Assembly (NCBI GenBank): GCA_963698395.1
Contig: CAVOQQ010000002.1
Location: 310,001-374,000, forward strand
Reading direction: 5' to 3'
DNA length: 64,000 nucleotides
DNA from: JBBQUN01 sp963698395
GTDB lineage: Bacteria > Actinomycetota > Acidimicrobiia > Acidimicrobiales > SZUA-35
Position 1 is the first letter of the stretch, and each line of letters opens with the position of its first letter. A program made the translations under genes and the position numbers. Below are positions 23,100-32,503 of this stretch, in pieces. The notes beneath the pieces were generated by a model. The model was not told the DNA's origin. It saw only the letters and a list, made by a program, of their open reading frames with translations, and did not search any database.

Positions 23100-25976
23100 G
23101 TGGTTACATCGAATCGGACTCAACGTTCCGGTCGGGGGGCTGCGGGTGGACGATCGAAGACCCGTTCGGGGTCTTCTCGTCGCGCCCGAGATCAGCGGGC
23201 CGAAGTGCAGGGGATCATCCTCCTCTCGCTCGGCATCTTCCTCGGCCTTGCTCTGTACACCCCTGCCACCGGCATCGTCGGACGCTGGCTCGCCCTCGGA
23301 ATGGGTGCACTGATCGGTCTGGCGAGGTACATCCTGCCGCTCGGATTGGCGCTCGCCGGCTTCCAGCGGTTGCGCACCGTCGATGCGAAGCAGCGGGCAC
23401 CGCGCCCCCGAGGTGAGGTCATCTCGTGGTTCCTCCTCGGCTTCGCGCTCTTTGCCGTGCTCGACCTCCTCGGCGGTCGGCCAGGATGGAAGTCGTCGCT
23501 CGAGCGCCTGTCGGGCGCCGGTGGCTGGCTGGGCGTCAACATCGGCGGGACGATGGAGCGCTACTTCGGCTACTGGGGTGAAATCGTGATCGCGGTCACC
23601 ATGGTGCTGGTCGCACTGGTGATCCTCACCTCGCTGTCGCTCGGGATCGCGGCCGACGTGCTGGCCGAACGCGGTTCGAGCCTGCGCGATCAGGTACTCG
23701 ACTGGTGGAAGGCTTCTCGCAGTCCCGAGGCGAAGACCGAGCGAGCCGCCAAGAAGGCAACCGCCGATGCCGACGAGGCACCGAAGAAGCGGTCGGGCAA
23801 GAAGAAGGCCGCCTTCCTCGATCTCGAGTTCCCGGATACGCCGGTGCCGACCGGCGGCACCTCCGCCGATGGTTGGGGCAGCGGCGACGCCGTCGCATTG
23901 TTCGACCAGGAGCAATACATCGATCTGCGCCAGCCAACGGTCGATGGCTTCGTCACCGACGCCGATCGCCCCACCGGTGAGGTGCCGGTGATCGACGCCG
24001 ACACCGACGCCGAGGCCCCCGCGAGTGAGCCCGTCAGTTGGGCGGCGTCGGGCCCGGCGCCGGTCATCGAGGTGCCGGCCCCGCCGGTGCCCGTGAGTGA
24101 TCCCTCGCTGATCACGCCGCAGGCCTCCGACGGCGAGTGGCATCTGCCATCGATGGACATCCTCGTGCAGAGCGAGGGTCAAGAGGTCGACCGGGTGACC
24201 GTCGAGAAGACCGGACGCCAGCTCGAACACGCCCTTGCCGAACACGGCGTCGAAACCCGTCTCATCGGGGTCGTGGTCGGCCCGACGGTCAGTCGGTTCG
24301 AGCTCGAGCTCGGGCCTGGGGTGAAGGTCAATCGAGTCACCAGCCTCCACAAGGACATCGCCTATGCGATGGCCACGCCCGATGTGCGCATCCTCGCTCC
24401 CATCCCCGGCAAACAGGCGATCGGCGTCGAAGTGCCGAACGTTCGTCGCCAGATGATCACCGCCGGCGACCTGTTGTACTCAGAGGAGGCCGCCAAGTCG
24501 ACCCATCCACTCGAGGTGGCGCTGGGTCGCGACATCACCGGCAAGACCGTCATGGCAAACCTCGCCAAGATGCCGCACTTGCTCGTTGCCGGTCAGACCG
24601 GCTCCGGCAAGTCGAGCTGCATCAACACCATGCTCACCTCGCTCCTGATGCGAACGACACCCGATCAGGTCCGCCTGATCCTGGTCGATCCCAAGCGAGT
24701 CGAGCTCACCCAGTACGAGGGCTTGCCCCACCTGCTCACCGAAGTGGTCACCGATCCCAAGAAGGCGGCCAATGCGCTGGCGTGGGGCGTCCGTGAGATG
24801 GAGCGCCGCTACGACCTCCTCTCCGACGTGCACGTGCGAGACATCGATGGCTACAACGAAGCCGTCGACGAGGGCCGTTTCGCCCCTCGCATGGGTCCCG
24901 ACGGCGAGATGCAGGACTACGAACGGATGTCCTACATCGTCATCATCCTCGACGAGCTCGCCGACCTCATGATGGTCGCGGCGCGAGACGTCGAGGAGTC
25001 CATCTGCCGCATCGCTCAGAAGGCCCGAGCCGTTGGCATCCACCTCGTCATCGCCACCCAGCGTCCTTCCACCAACGTCATCACCGGCCTGATCAAGGCC
25101 AACGTGCCCGCCCGGTTGGCGTTCGCCGTCTCCAGCCTCACCGACTCGCGGGTGGTGCTCGACCAACAGGGTGCCGAGCGGCTCGTCGGCAAGGGCGATG
25201 GTCTGCTGCTCGATGGATCGACCAGCACGCCGGCCCGATTCCAAGGTGCGTGGGTCACCGAGCTCGAGGTCAACGAGATCGTCCAGCACTGGAAGAAGCA
25301 AGCACCGGAGGTCGTCTTCGACAGCCGAGTGCAGGGCGAAGAGGTTTCCGAGGCGGCCGCCGCCATTCCCGGTGGTACGACGGGCGACGAGGGCGACGAC
25401 GACCTCATGTTGCAAGCGATGGAGCTCATCGTCCGCTCGCAGCTCGGGTCCACCTCGATGCTCCAACGCAAGCTCCGTGTCGGCTTCGCCCGCGCCGGTC
25501 GACTCATGGATCTCCTCGAGGAACGCGGTGTCGTCGGACCCTCGATCGGGTCGAAGGCGCGAGATGTCCTCATGACCCCCGACGATCTCGACGCCGGTCG
25601 CTGGCCGGTGGCGATGCGACCCTCCGGGGCCGGCGACGCCGCCAATCCGCCGGCGGGCGCTCCCGCCGCCACTCCCGCCGCCACTCCGGCAGCTGCGCCG
25701 ATCGCGTCGGACAGCGCCCCGGCACGCTCGGCTCCCGCCGACGAGATCAGCCTTCGTGAGGTCACCGCTCCCGATCGGTCGCTCTTCGAGCCGACCGATG
25801 CCGATGCCGACACCTCCGCTGCCGACGAGGGTTCGCCGCCGGTTCGCTCGATCTTCGACGACGACGACACACTGGCATCACGCCTCGGCAGTGCCCCCGA
25901 CTCCTCCGACGACTTCGACCTCGATGGCGAGTTCGATCCGGCCCTCGCACCGCCTCCGGGATACCGCACTCCCTGA
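23100..25976 (+). CDS. ftsK: DNA translocase FtsK/SpoIIIE
   Basis: A 958-residue FtsK, the septal DNA pump that clears chromosome ends and aligns dif sites. The N-terminal part (about 37-190) has four membrane helices, starting with GIILLSLGIFLGLALYTPAT. A charged linker follows, then the alpha/beta motor domain with Walker A AGQTGSGKSS (Lys504), Walker B-like IVIILDELADLMM and ATQRPSTNVITG. The gamma winged-helix domain begins near residue 767 (LMLQAMELIVRSQLGSTSML). Unusually, ~120 residues of Ala/Pro- and Asp-rich sequence continue beyond the gamma domain, which normally ends the protein. The start GTG 23100 is supported by an upstream -10 box. Confidence 0.94.
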   Translation: MVTSNRTQRSGRGAAGGRSKTRSGSSRRARDQRAEVQGIILLSLGIFLGLALYTPATGIVGRWLALGMGALIGLARYILPLGLALAGFQRLRTVDAKQRAPRPRGEVISWFLLGFALFAVLDLLGGRPGWKSSLERLSGAGGWLGVNIGGTMERYFGYWGEIVIAVTMVLVALVILTSLSLGIAADVLAERGSSLRDQVLDWWKASRSPEAKTERAAKKATADADEAPKKRSGKKKAAFLDLEFPDTPVPTGGTSADGWGSGDAVALFDQEQYIDLRQPTVDGFVTDADRPTGEVPVIDADTDAEAPASEPVSWAASGPAPVIEVPAPPVPVSDPSLITPQASDGEWHLPSMDILVQSEGQEVDRVTVEKTGRQLEHALAEHGVETRLIGVVVGPTVSRFELELGPGVKVNRVTSLHKDIAYAMATPDVRILAPIPGKQAIGVEVPNVRRQMITAGDLLYSEEAAKSTHPLEVALGRDITGKTVMANLAKMPHLLVAGQTGSGKSSCINTMLTSLLMRTTPDQVRLILVDPKRVELTQYEGLPHLLTEVVTDPKKAANALAWGVREMERRYDLLSDVHVRDIDGYNEAVDEGRFAPRMGPDGEMQDYERMSYIVIILDELADLMMVAARDVEESICRIAQKARAVGIHLVIATQRPSTNVITGLIKANVPARLAFAVSSLTDSRVVLDQQGAERLVGKGDGLLLDGSTSTPARFQGAWVTELEVNEIVQHWKKQAPEVVFDSRVQGEEVSEAAAAIPGGTTGDEGDDDLMLQAMELIVRSQLGSTSMLQRKLRVGFARAGRLMDLLEERGVVGPSIGSKARDVLMTPDDLDAGRWPVAMRPSGAGDAANPPAGAPAATPAATPAAAPIASDSAPARSAPADEISLREVTAPDRSLFEPTDADADTSAADEGSPPVRSIFDDDDTLASRLGSAPDSSDDFDLDGEFDPALAPPPGYRTP

Positions 25977-26020
25977 TGAGCGCCACGGTGACGAGCGGCC
26001 GCCTTGCCGCATCCCGGCCC

Positions 26021-26026
26021 TAGCCT
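26021..26026 (+). promoter_or_regulatory. -10 box of the CaCA exchanger gene (leaderless type)
   Basis: TAGCCT ends 6 bp before ATG 26033, with no Shine-Dalgarno sequence. Confidence 0.6.
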
Positions 26027-26032
26027 GCCCTG

Positions 26033-26989
26033 ATGCTCCTCGCGCTTCTCGCCGTTCTCGTGGGTGTCGGCAGCCTCTGGAAGGCTGCCGACGAGTTCGT
26101 GGCGGGCGCCACGAGGCTCGCGCTGATCTTCAAGATCCCGCCGGTCGTGGTCGGGGCGGTGATCGTCGGCTTCGGCACGAGCGCGCCGGAACTCCTCGTG
26201 TCGGGCATCGCCGCGTTGAACGGCGACATCGACGTCGGCATCGGCAACGTCATCGGTTCCAACATCGCCAACCTCTCGCTCATCCTCGGCTCGGCCGCCC
26301 TCGTGCTGCCCATCGGCATCACCGCCGGAGTGCTCAAGCGGGAAGCGCCACTGTCGCTGGCGGCGGTACTCCTCTTCGCCGTCGTGGTTCGCCTCGAGAT
26401 GGGTCTGTTGCCCGGCGTTGCGCTGCTCGTGGTCCTGTGCGGGTTCCTGTTCTGGATCATCAGGGGTGGTGGCAACGACGTCGAAGAACTCACGCAAGAG
26501 GTCGAGGAACTGGCGGGTGACGGCGACCTCAGCGCCATGACCGAGTCGTTGCGTACGCTCGTCGGTCTGTCGATCACCGTCGGTGGGGCCTGGATCCTGG
26601 TGTGGGGTGCCTTGCGATTGGCCGACGAACTCGGCGTCAGCGGTGGCTTCGTCGGGGTCACGCTGGTCGCCATCGGTACCTCGCTGCCGGAACTCGTGAC
26701 CGCGCTCGCAGCGGCTCGGGCCGGCCAAACCGAGTTGATCGTCGGCAACCTCCTCGGATCCAACCTGTTCAACTCACTCGCCGTCGGCGGCGTGGTGGCG
26801 GTCCTCGGGGAGGGCCCGATCCTGGATCCGTCGCTGACCACGATCGACGTCGGCTTCATGGTGGTCGTCTGCGTCGGTGCCTACGTCGCCATGCGAACCC
26901 GCGGTCGCTTCGAACGGGTCGAGGGCATCGTGTTGCTCACGGTGTTCTTTTCCTTCCTCGTCTTGAGCTACGTCAGCGAAGCCGCCTAG
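26033..26989 (+). CDS. Calcium/sodium antiporter family (CaCA, YrbG-like)
   Basis: A 318-residue membrane protein with the inverted-repeat design of the Ca2+:cation antiporters. The two alpha repeats are visible: VVGAVIVGFGTSAPELLVSG (residues ~40-60) with GNVIGSNIANLSLILG, and the second GVTLVAIGTSLPELVTALAA with GNLLGSNLFNSLAVGG. The paired acidic residues in the G-T-S-x-P-E motifs bind the cations. A short acidic loop (DVEELTQEVEELAGD) divides the halves. Ten or so membrane helices fit the length. Exported ion is Ca2+ by analogy with YrbG-like proteins; transport direction and coupling ion are not shown by sequence. Confidence 0.9.
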   Translation: MLLALLAVLVGVGSLWKAADEFVAGATRLALIFKIPPVVVGAVIVGFGTSAPELLVSGIAALNGDIDVGIGNVIGSNIANLSLILGSAALVLPIGITAGVLKREAPLSLAAVLLFAVVVRLEMGLLPGVALLVVLCGFLFWIIRGGGNDVEELTQEVEELAGDGDLSAMTESLRTLVGLSITVGGAWILVWGALRLADELGVSGGFVGVTLVAIGTSLPELVTALAAARAGQTELIVGNLLGSNLFNSLAVGGVVAVLGEGPILDPSLTTIDVGFMVVVCVGAYVAMRTRGRFERVEGIVLLTVFFSFLVLSYVSEAA

Positions 26990-26997
26990 AAAAGCGC

Positions 26998-27648
26998 ATG
27001 GCAACACAGATCGATCATCTCGTCCTCGCCGCGACCGACCTCGACTGGCTACGACGCTGGTGGTTCGAACGAAGCGGTGTCGAGGCGGTCGATGGGGGCG
27101 CCCACGATGGGCGGGGCACCCGCAATGCCCTGGTCGGTCTGGCCGGCGCCGTCGGCGACACCACGTATCTGGAACTGATCGGTCCCGATCCCGGCCAGCC
27201 GGCACCGGCGTCCCCACGCTCGTTCGGGATCGACGAGCTTCCGCCGAACCAGGCACGGCTCGTGACCTTCGCCCTGTCGGTCGACGATCTCGAGGCGGCC
27301 GTCGAAATCGTGGCGGCGACCGGGTTCCGTCCTGGAGGCATCATCTCGATGTCGCGAGTGCGGCCCGACGGTGTGCGGATCTCGTGGCGACTGGCCGTGC
27401 CCGATCCGGCCGAGCACGGTGGCGCCCAGCCGTTCCTGATCGAGTGGGGATCGACGCCCCATCCCTCGTCGACCCTGCCCGGCGGGGCCTCGCTCCAGTC
27501 ACTTGCCGTGTCATCGCCGGCGAGTGACCGATTGGCGGCGATGTTCGGTGCGTTGGGTGTGACGATTGGCGTCGAGGCGTCAGATCGACCGATGCTGAGC
27601 GCAACCATCACGAGCCCGCGAGGCCCTGTCGACCTTGGAGCAACATGA
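26998..27648 (+). CDS. VOC-superfamily glyoxalase-like protein
   Basis: A 216-residue protein with the glyoxalase-like (VOC) fold: IDHLVLAATDLDWLRRWW at the start and a second module from SLQSLAVSSPASDRLAAMF. The first His and the TTYLELIG strand are typical of metal-binding VOC proteins, but the full metal triad cannot be confirmed by eye. The substrate is unknown. It starts 8 bp after the antiporter gene and overlaps the SMP-30 gene by 4 bp (27645-27648), so it may work with the sugar-lactone hydrolase. Confidence 0.72.
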   Translation: MATQIDHLVLAATDLDWLRRWWFERSGVEAVDGGAHDGRGTRNALVGLAGAVGDTTYLELIGPDPGQPAPASPRSFGIDELPPNQARLVTFALSVDDLEAAVEIVAATGFRPGGIISMSRVRPDGVRISWRLAVPDPAEHGGAQPFLIEWGSTPHPSSTLPGGASLQSLAVSSPASDRLAAMFGALGVTIGVEASDRPMLSATITSPRGPVDLGAT

Positions 27649-28562
27649 GCACCACCCCTGACCTCATCGAACTGGCCTCCGGCTTGCGTTTCCCGGAAGG
27701 TCCCATCGCCATGGCCGACGGATCGGTGCTCCTGGTCGAGATCGCTCGGGGGACACTGACCCGGGTGGCTGCCGATGGTTCGGTCGATGTGGTGGCCGAG
27801 TGCGGTGGTGGACCGAACGGTGCGGCCATGGGTCCCGACGGCAAGGTGTACGTGGCCAACAACGGCGGTTTCGAGTGGCACGAGGTGAGCGGGCTCCTGC
27901 TGCCGGGCAATCAGCCAGACGACTACACCGGCGGAAAGATCCAGCGGGTCGACATCGAGACCGGCGAGGTCGAAGACCTCTACACCGAGGTCGGTGGTCA
28001 TGGTCTGCGAGGTCCGAACGATCTCGTCTTCGATTCGACCGGAGGCTTCTGGTTCACCGACCACGGCAAGAATCGCCCACGCGATCGCGACCGGGGCGGT
28101 CTCTACTACGCCAAGGCCGATGGTTCCGAGGTACGAGAGGTCGTCTATCCGCTGCTGGCCCCCAACGGTGTCGGCCTGTCGCCCGATGGGTCGCGGCTCT
28201 ACGTGGCCGAGACCTACGAGGGGCGGCTCTACCAGTGGTCGTTGGCGGGGCCGGGCGAGATCGCCGACTACTACGGCCCCGAGCACCGGGGCGAGGTGTT
28301 GGCCGACCCCGAGGGTGGGCCGCTGTTCGATTCGCTCGCCGTCGACGGCGAGGGCAACGTCTGTGTCGCCACCATTCGCAACGGCGGCATCACGGTCGTG
28401 AGCCCCGATGGTGGGCACCGTCACATCCCCTTCCCCGATCCACTCACGACCAACATCTGTTTCGGTGGCGACGATCGGCGAACCGCCTTCGTGACCCTCT
28501 CGGGCACCGGGCGCCTCGTCAGCTGTACCTGGGAGACCGCCGGACTCGTACTCGAGTTCTGA
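27645..28562 (+). CDS. SMP-30/gluconolactonase family protein
   Basis: A 305-residue SMP-30/gluconolaconase/LRE-like beta-propeller. Landmarks are the metal-binding first Glu in RFPEGPIAMADGSVL, the strand GPNGAAMGPDGKVYVANNGG, then the metal-site Asn in LRGPNDLVFDSTGGFWFTD and the late PNGVGLSPDGSRLYVAET with the active-site Asp region FDSLAVDGEGNV. Members hydrolyse sugar lactones or organophosphate-like esters with Ca2+ or Zn2+; the natural substrate is open. It is coupled to the VOC gene. Confidence 0.86.
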   Translation: MSTTPDLIELASGLRFPEGPIAMADGSVLLVEIARGTLTRVAADGSVDVVAECGGGPNGAAMGPDGKVYVANNGGFEWHEVSGLLLPGNQPDDYTGGKIQRVDIETGEVEDLYTEVGGHGLRGPNDLVFDSTGGFWFTDHGKNRPRDRDRGGLYYAKADGSEVREVVYPLLAPNGVGLSPDGSRLYVAETYEGRLYQWSLAGPGEIADYYGPEHRGEVLADPEGGPLFDSLAVDGEGNVCVATIRNGGITVVSPDGGHRHIPFPDPLTTNICFGGDDRRTAFVTLSGTGRLVSCTWETAGLVLEF

Positions 28563-28602
28563 GCGGCCGCCGAAGCGGTTCGAAGTCGGGCACGATGGTG
28601 CG

Positions 28603-29169
28603 GTGGTTCGCTGCATCCAACGAGAGGTGATCGCCGTTCGCGGGCTCGTGCCGCTCATGGCCGTCCTGGCGCTTGGCCTGCTGACCAATTGGCCGATGGT
28701 GTCGGTGGCCGACGCCCACGCCAACCTGCTGGCATCATCGCCGGTCGCCGGTCAGCCGGCAGGGGGTGTCATCGAGCGCATCCAACTGGTCTTCGACGAG
28801 CCGATCACCGAGCTGGTGCCGTCGATCCAAGGACCCGACGGTGCCGAGCTCGCGATCAGCGTCGCCACCGTCACCCCGCAGCAGTTCGACCTGATCGTCG
28901 AGCCGCTGGAACTCGAGGGCATCTATCGCGTTCGCTACGAGTTCCTCTCGCTCGATGCCGACCGGGTCGAGCTCGGTTACGCCTTCGAGTTCGACCGAAC
29001 GGCTCCGGCACCGCTGCCCATCAGTGGCCCCATGGTGATCAGCGGTGGCGGCTCGTCGTGGCAGCAGTGGTTGATCATCGGCGCGCTCGTGGCGCTCGTG
29101 GCGATCGTGGTAGCGCTCGCCGAGCAGTTGCGTCGCCGCCGTCGGGCGCTCGCCCGGTTGGCGGGCTGA
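28603..29169 (+). CDS. CopC-domain membrane-anchored protein
   Basis: A 188-residue exported protein with one CopC (copper-binding) domain. A signal peptide (VRGLVPLMAVLALGLL) ends near ADAHANLL, so the mature protein would begin with the conserved His of the copper site; SSPVAGQPAGGVIERIQLVFDEPI is the typical first part of the domain. A C-terminal membrane helix (WLIIGALVALVAIVVALA) and a basic tail anchor it. It lacks the fused CopD segment often seen next to it and there is no other copper gene nearby. Starts at GTG 28603 or GTG 28627 are both possible. Confidence 0.75.
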   Translation: MVRCIQREVIAVRGLVPLMAVLALGLLTNWPMVSVADAHANLLASSPVAGQPAGGVIERIQLVFDEPITELVPSIQGPDGAELAISVATVTPQQFDLIVEPLELEGIYRVRYEFLSLDADRVELGYAFEFDRTAPAPLPISGPMVISGGGSSWQQWLIIGALVALVAIVVALAEQLRRRRRALARLAG

Positions 29170-29202
29170 CCGTTCGCCATCGGGACTCACCGGGCGGTGG
29201 CC

Positions 29203-29208
29203 TAGGCT
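29203..29208 (+). promoter_or_regulatory. -10 box of rimO
   Basis: TAGGCT ends 9 bp before GTG 29218, and no Shine-Dalgarno sequence is visible. Confidence 0.45.
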
Positions 29209-29217
29209 TGACGAACC

Positions 29218-30579
29218 GTGCCTGAACAAAACCCTCCAGCGCCAGTCAAGACGTTCTTCATCGAGACGCTCGGCTGTCCGAAGAACCAGGTCGATTCCGA
29301 CAAGCTCTTCGGCACACTCGTTGCCGACGGAATGGTTCGCGCCGATGCTCCCGACCAAGCAGACCTCGTGGTGGTCAACACCTGCGCGTTCGTCGAGGAG
29401 GCTCGGCAGGAGTCGATCGACACGATCCTCTCGCTCGACGACCTGCGTCGTGAAGGGTCGGAGATCGTCGTCACGGGGTGCATGGCCGAGCGCTACGGCG
29501 ATGAGCTGGCCGACTTGCTTCCCGAGATCGATCGCGTCGCCGGCTTTGGCGTGTCTCTCACCGCCCCTGCGCCGGCAGACACCGGCGTACTCGTCGGTCT
29601 GAGTCCCACCCGTCGCTCCGGGTCGGCGCCGGGTGGATCGGTCCCGGCGATGGACCTGCTCGAATTGCCCCGTCCTCGATCCAATGCGCCGTGGGCGTAC
29701 ATCAAGGTGGCCGAGGGCTGTGACCGCAACTGCGGCTTCTGCGCTATTCCGTCGTTCCGAGGCAAACAGCGAAGCCGCTCGATCGAGGCGATCCTGGCCG
29801 AGGTGGAGCAACTCCAGGCCAGTGAGATCGTGCTCGTCGCCCAAGACCTCGCCGCCTATGGCCGTGATCAGGGCAAGGGTGAGCGCAACATCATTCCGCT
29901 CGTGCAGGCCGTCGCCGACATGGTCGAACGGGTCCGGCTGCTCTACCTCTACCCATCCGATCTGAGCAACGAGCTCATCGACACCATCTGCGGCACCGGT
30001 GTGCCGTATTTCGACCTGTCGCTGCAGCACGTATCTCGTCCGCTCCTGCGAAAGATGCGGCGCTGGGGCGAGGGGTCGATCTTCCTCGAGCGCATCGAGG
30101 CGATCCGGGCTCGTGAGCCCCACGCTGCCTTCCGCTCGAACTTCATCGTCGGCTATCCCGGTGAAACCGAGAGCGACCATGACGCCCTCATCGAGTTCGT
30201 CGAACAGACCCGGCTCGACTGGTGCGGCTTCTTCCCGTACTCCGAAGAAGCAGGCACGTACGCTGCCGACCTCGACGACAAGGTGCCGACCGGTCTGGCA
30301 CAGGAACGACTCGCCGAGCTCGTCGAGCTGCAGGATCGAATCACCGCCGAGCGCCGAGACGATCTCATCGGCCAGACTCTGCAGGTGCTCGTTGATTCCC
30401 CGGGCGAGGCCCGATCGCACCGAGAGGCTCCCGAGATCGATGGCATCATCCGCGTGCCCGACTCGCTGGCCGTCGGCTCGTTCGTCAGCGTCGAGATCAC
30501 CAACGCCGAGGGCCCCGATCTCGACGCCCGACCCGTCGAGCGTGACCTCCGTGAAGACCGTGAGGCGGCCGTCTCGTGA
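29218..30579 (+). CDS. rimO: Ribosomal protein S12 methylthiotransferase
   Basis: RimO (453 residues) is a radical-SAM methylthiotransferase that modifies an aspartate of ribosomal protein S12. The N-terminal UPF0004 domain contributes the second Fe-S cluster through C20 (ETLGCPKNQ, diagnostic of RimO), C56 (NTCAFVEEA) and C88 (TGCMAERYG). The radical-SAM cluster is CDRNCGFC (C168, C172, C175). A C-terminal TRAM-like domain follows. The relative MiaB, which acts on tRNA, is encoded at 59076 and has clearly different signature residues. The stop overlaps the pgsA start by 4 bp. Confidence 0.94.
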   Translation: MPEQNPPAPVKTFFIETLGCPKNQVDSDKLFGTLVADGMVRADAPDQADLVVVNTCAFVEEARQESIDTILSLDDLRREGSEIVVTGCMAERYGDELADLLPEIDRVAGFGVSLTAPAPADTGVLVGLSPTRRSGSAPGGSVPAMDLLELPRPRSNAPWAYIKVAEGCDRNCGFCAIPSFRGKQRSRSIEAILAEVEQLQASEIVLVAQDLAAYGRDQGKGERNIIPLVQAVADMVERVRLLYLYPSDLSNELIDTICGTGVPYFDLSLQHVSRPLLRKMRRWGEGSIFLERIEAIRAREPHAAFRSNFIVGYPGETESDHDALIEFVEQTRLDWCGFFPYSEEAGTYAADLDDKVPTGLAQERLAELVELQDRITAERRDDLIGQTLQVLVDSPGEARSHREAPEIDGIIRVPDSLAVGSFVSVEITNAEGPDLDARPVERDLREDREAAVS

Positions 30580-31169
30580 GCGCCACTGCCCCACCCGTCG
30601 ATCTGATCGGGAGCTCGCGCGCCGCGATCGCGGCCAACGTGTTGACGATCAGCCGGTTCCTGCTGGCTCCCGTGCTCGCCCTCCTGATCCTCGACGACAA
30701 CCCCACGTGGCTGAACTTCGCCCTCGGATGGGCGATGGGGGCAACCGACTTCTTCGACGGCAAGCTCGCCCGCAATGCCGCCCCCACCAAGTTCGGGGCG
30801 TTCTTCGATCCGCTGGCCGACAAGCTGGTGGTCTTGCTCGCCGGTTTCGCGCTGGTCGAGATCGGCCGTTTCCCGATGTGGCCGATGCTGATCATCTTGG
30901 TGCGCGAGGTGGGCATCCAGGTCTACCGGTCGTATTGGAGTCGGCGGGGCCTCGCCATTCCGGCACGCCGCTCGGCCAAGTACAAGGTCTTCATCCAGGG
31001 GATTGCGATTGCGGCTGCCATGTTGCCGTTGCTCGACGGGGCGTTGTGGGTGGCCGACGTCCTGTTGTATGTCGCCGTGGCGTTCACCGTCGTCACCGCC
31101 GTCCAATACCTCCTCGACGGTCGCGACGCCATGAGCACCACCGGGGCGCTGGAATCGCGAAAGCGCTGA
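30576..31169 (+). CDS. pgsA: CDP-diacylglycerol-glycerol-3-phosphate 3-phosphatidyltransferase
   Basis: A 197-residue CDP-alcohol phosphatidyltransferase, making phosphatidylglycerol phosphate. The family motif D-x2-D-G-x2-A-R-x8-G-x3-D-x3-D is complete in DFFDGKLARNAAP, then KFGAFFDPLADK. About five membrane helices are present. It overlaps rimO by 4 bp (30576-30579) and precedes cinA, the same rimO-pgsA-cinA order found in many actinobacteria and other Gram-positives. That context supports the PgsA assignment over other CDP-alcohol transferases. Confidence 0.92.
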   Translation: MSATAPPVDLIGSSRAAIAANVLTISRFLLAPVLALLILDDNPTWLNFALGWAMGATDFFDGKLARNAAPTKFGAFFDPLADKLVVLLAGFALVEIGRFPMWPMLIILVREVGIQVYRSYWSRRGLAIPARRSAKYKVFIQGIAIAAAMLPLLDGALWVADVLLYVAVAFTVVTAVQYLLDGRDAMSTTGALESRKR

Positions 31170-31228
31170 CGGATCACACGAGGCGGGGGCGTGAACCTGT
31201 CGGTCTGTCGCCGGTGGCGCACCACCAG

Positions 31229-31234
31229 TAGCCT
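31229..31234 (+). promoter_or_regulatory. -10 box of cinA (leaderless type)
   Basis: TAGCCT ends 6 bp before ATG 31241, with no Shine-Dalgarno sequence. Confidence 0.6.
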
Positions 31235-31240
31235 GCGGAC

Positions 31241-32500
31241 ATGCGTGTCGAAGTCGTCGCCGTCGGAACCGAACTGCTCCTTGGACAGATCGTCGACACC
31301 AACTCGTCGTGGATCGGCGAACAGCTGGCACTGGTGGGGCTCGACTCGCACTATCAGACCAAGGTCGGTGACAACCCGGCTCGGATTCGCGAGGTCATGG
31401 AGCTCGCGTTGTCTCGAAGCGATGCGGTCATCTGCTGTGGCGGGCTGGGCCCGACGCAGGACGATCTGACTCGCGAGGTCATCGCCGACCTCATGGGTGT
31501 CGAACTGGTTCGAGACGAAGCGATCGTCGAACGCATCGCCGACATGTTCGCCAGTCGGGGCCGACAGATGCCGGAGAACAATCTGCGCCAGGCGATGGTG
31601 CCGGTCGGCGCGATCACCCTTCCGCAACAACCGGGAACGGCGCCCGGCCTCCGCTGCCCGGTCACGGTCCGTGCCGACGATGGCAGCACGATCGAGAGGA
31701 TGATCTACGCCGTTCCCGGTGTCCCCTATGAGATGAAGGAGATGGTCGAAGGGTTCATCCTCGACGATCTGGTCGCTCGTTCGGGTGAGCAAGCCGTCAT
31801 CCGCAGCCGAGTGCTGCGCACGTGGGGCACCTCCGAGTCGGGGCTGGCGGAGATCCTTGCCGACCGCATCGTCGAGCTCGACGAGATCGGCAATCCCACC
31901 ATCGCCTTCCTGGCCTCGGGGGTCGAGGGGCTCAAGGTCCGAATCACCGCAAAGGCGACCGACGAGCCGGCGGCCGTTGCCATGCTCGATGCCGAACAGG
32001 CCGTGCTCGAGCCGCTCATCGGACACCTCGTCTTCGGCTACGACGACGACAACATGGAGGCAGTCGTCGTTCGGGCCCTGATCGAGCGCGGTCTCACCGT
32101 GTCGGTCGCCGAGTCGCTCACCGGTGGGTACGTTGCCGGACGCATCGCCTCGGTCCCGGGAGCAAGTGCCACCTTCACCGGCGGCGTCGTCGCCTACGAT
32201 CCGCGCATCAAGTTCCAACTCCTGGGTGTTCCGGAGGGGCCGGTGGTGACCGAGGAAGCAGCGGTCGCCATGGCCGAGGGTGTTCGCCGGGCCATGGGCA
32301 CCGACATCGGCCTCGCCACCACCGGCGTTGCCGGCCCCGACGAATCCGAAGGCAAGCCGGTGGGAACGGTGTGTCTCGCGGTGGCTTCCGACGAGGGGGC
32401 CGTCGCCACCACCGTGCGCTTGCCCGGCGACCGCGAACGGATCCGCCAGTTCTCCGCCATCACCTTGCTCGACCTGCTGCGGCGGCTCCTCGTCGGCTGA
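31241..32500 (+). CDS. cinA: CinA-family protein (NMN deamidase / competence-damage protein)
   Basis: A 419-residue CinA. The N-terminal molybdopterin-binding-like (COG1058) domain shows VEVVAVGTELLLGQIVDTN, ICCGGLGPTQDDLTRE and YAVPGVPYEMKEM. The C-terminal domain, responsible for nicotinamide mononucleotide deamidase activity, shows VSVAESLTGGYVAGRIASVPG, AYDPRIKFQLLGV and TTGVAGPDESEGKPVGTV. Both domains are complete. Function is pyridine-nucleotide salvage/repair in other bacteria; a link to competence is historical. It follows pgsA, the usual neighbour, and recA lies 18 kb away instead of next to it. Confidence 0.93.
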   Translation: MRVEVVAVGTELLLGQIVDTNSSWIGEQLALVGLDSHYQTKVGDNPARIREVMELALSRSDAVICCGGLGPTQDDLTREVIADLMGVELVRDEAIVERIADMFASRGRQMPENNLRQAMVPVGAITLPQQPGTAPGLRCPVTVRADDGSTIERMIYAVPGVPYEMKEMVEGFILDDLVARSGEQAVIRSRVLRTWGTSESGLAEILADRIVELDEIGNPTIAFLASGVEGLKVRITAKATDEPAAVAMLDAEQAVLEPLIGHLVFGYDDDNMEAVVVRALIERGLTVSVAESLTGGYVAGRIASVPGASATFTGGVVAYDPRIKFQLLGVPEGPVVTEEAAVAMAEGVRRAMGTDIGLATTGVAGPDESEGKPVGTVCLAVASDEGAVATTVRLPGDRERIRQFSAITLLDLLRRLLVG

Positions 32501-32503
32501 TCG

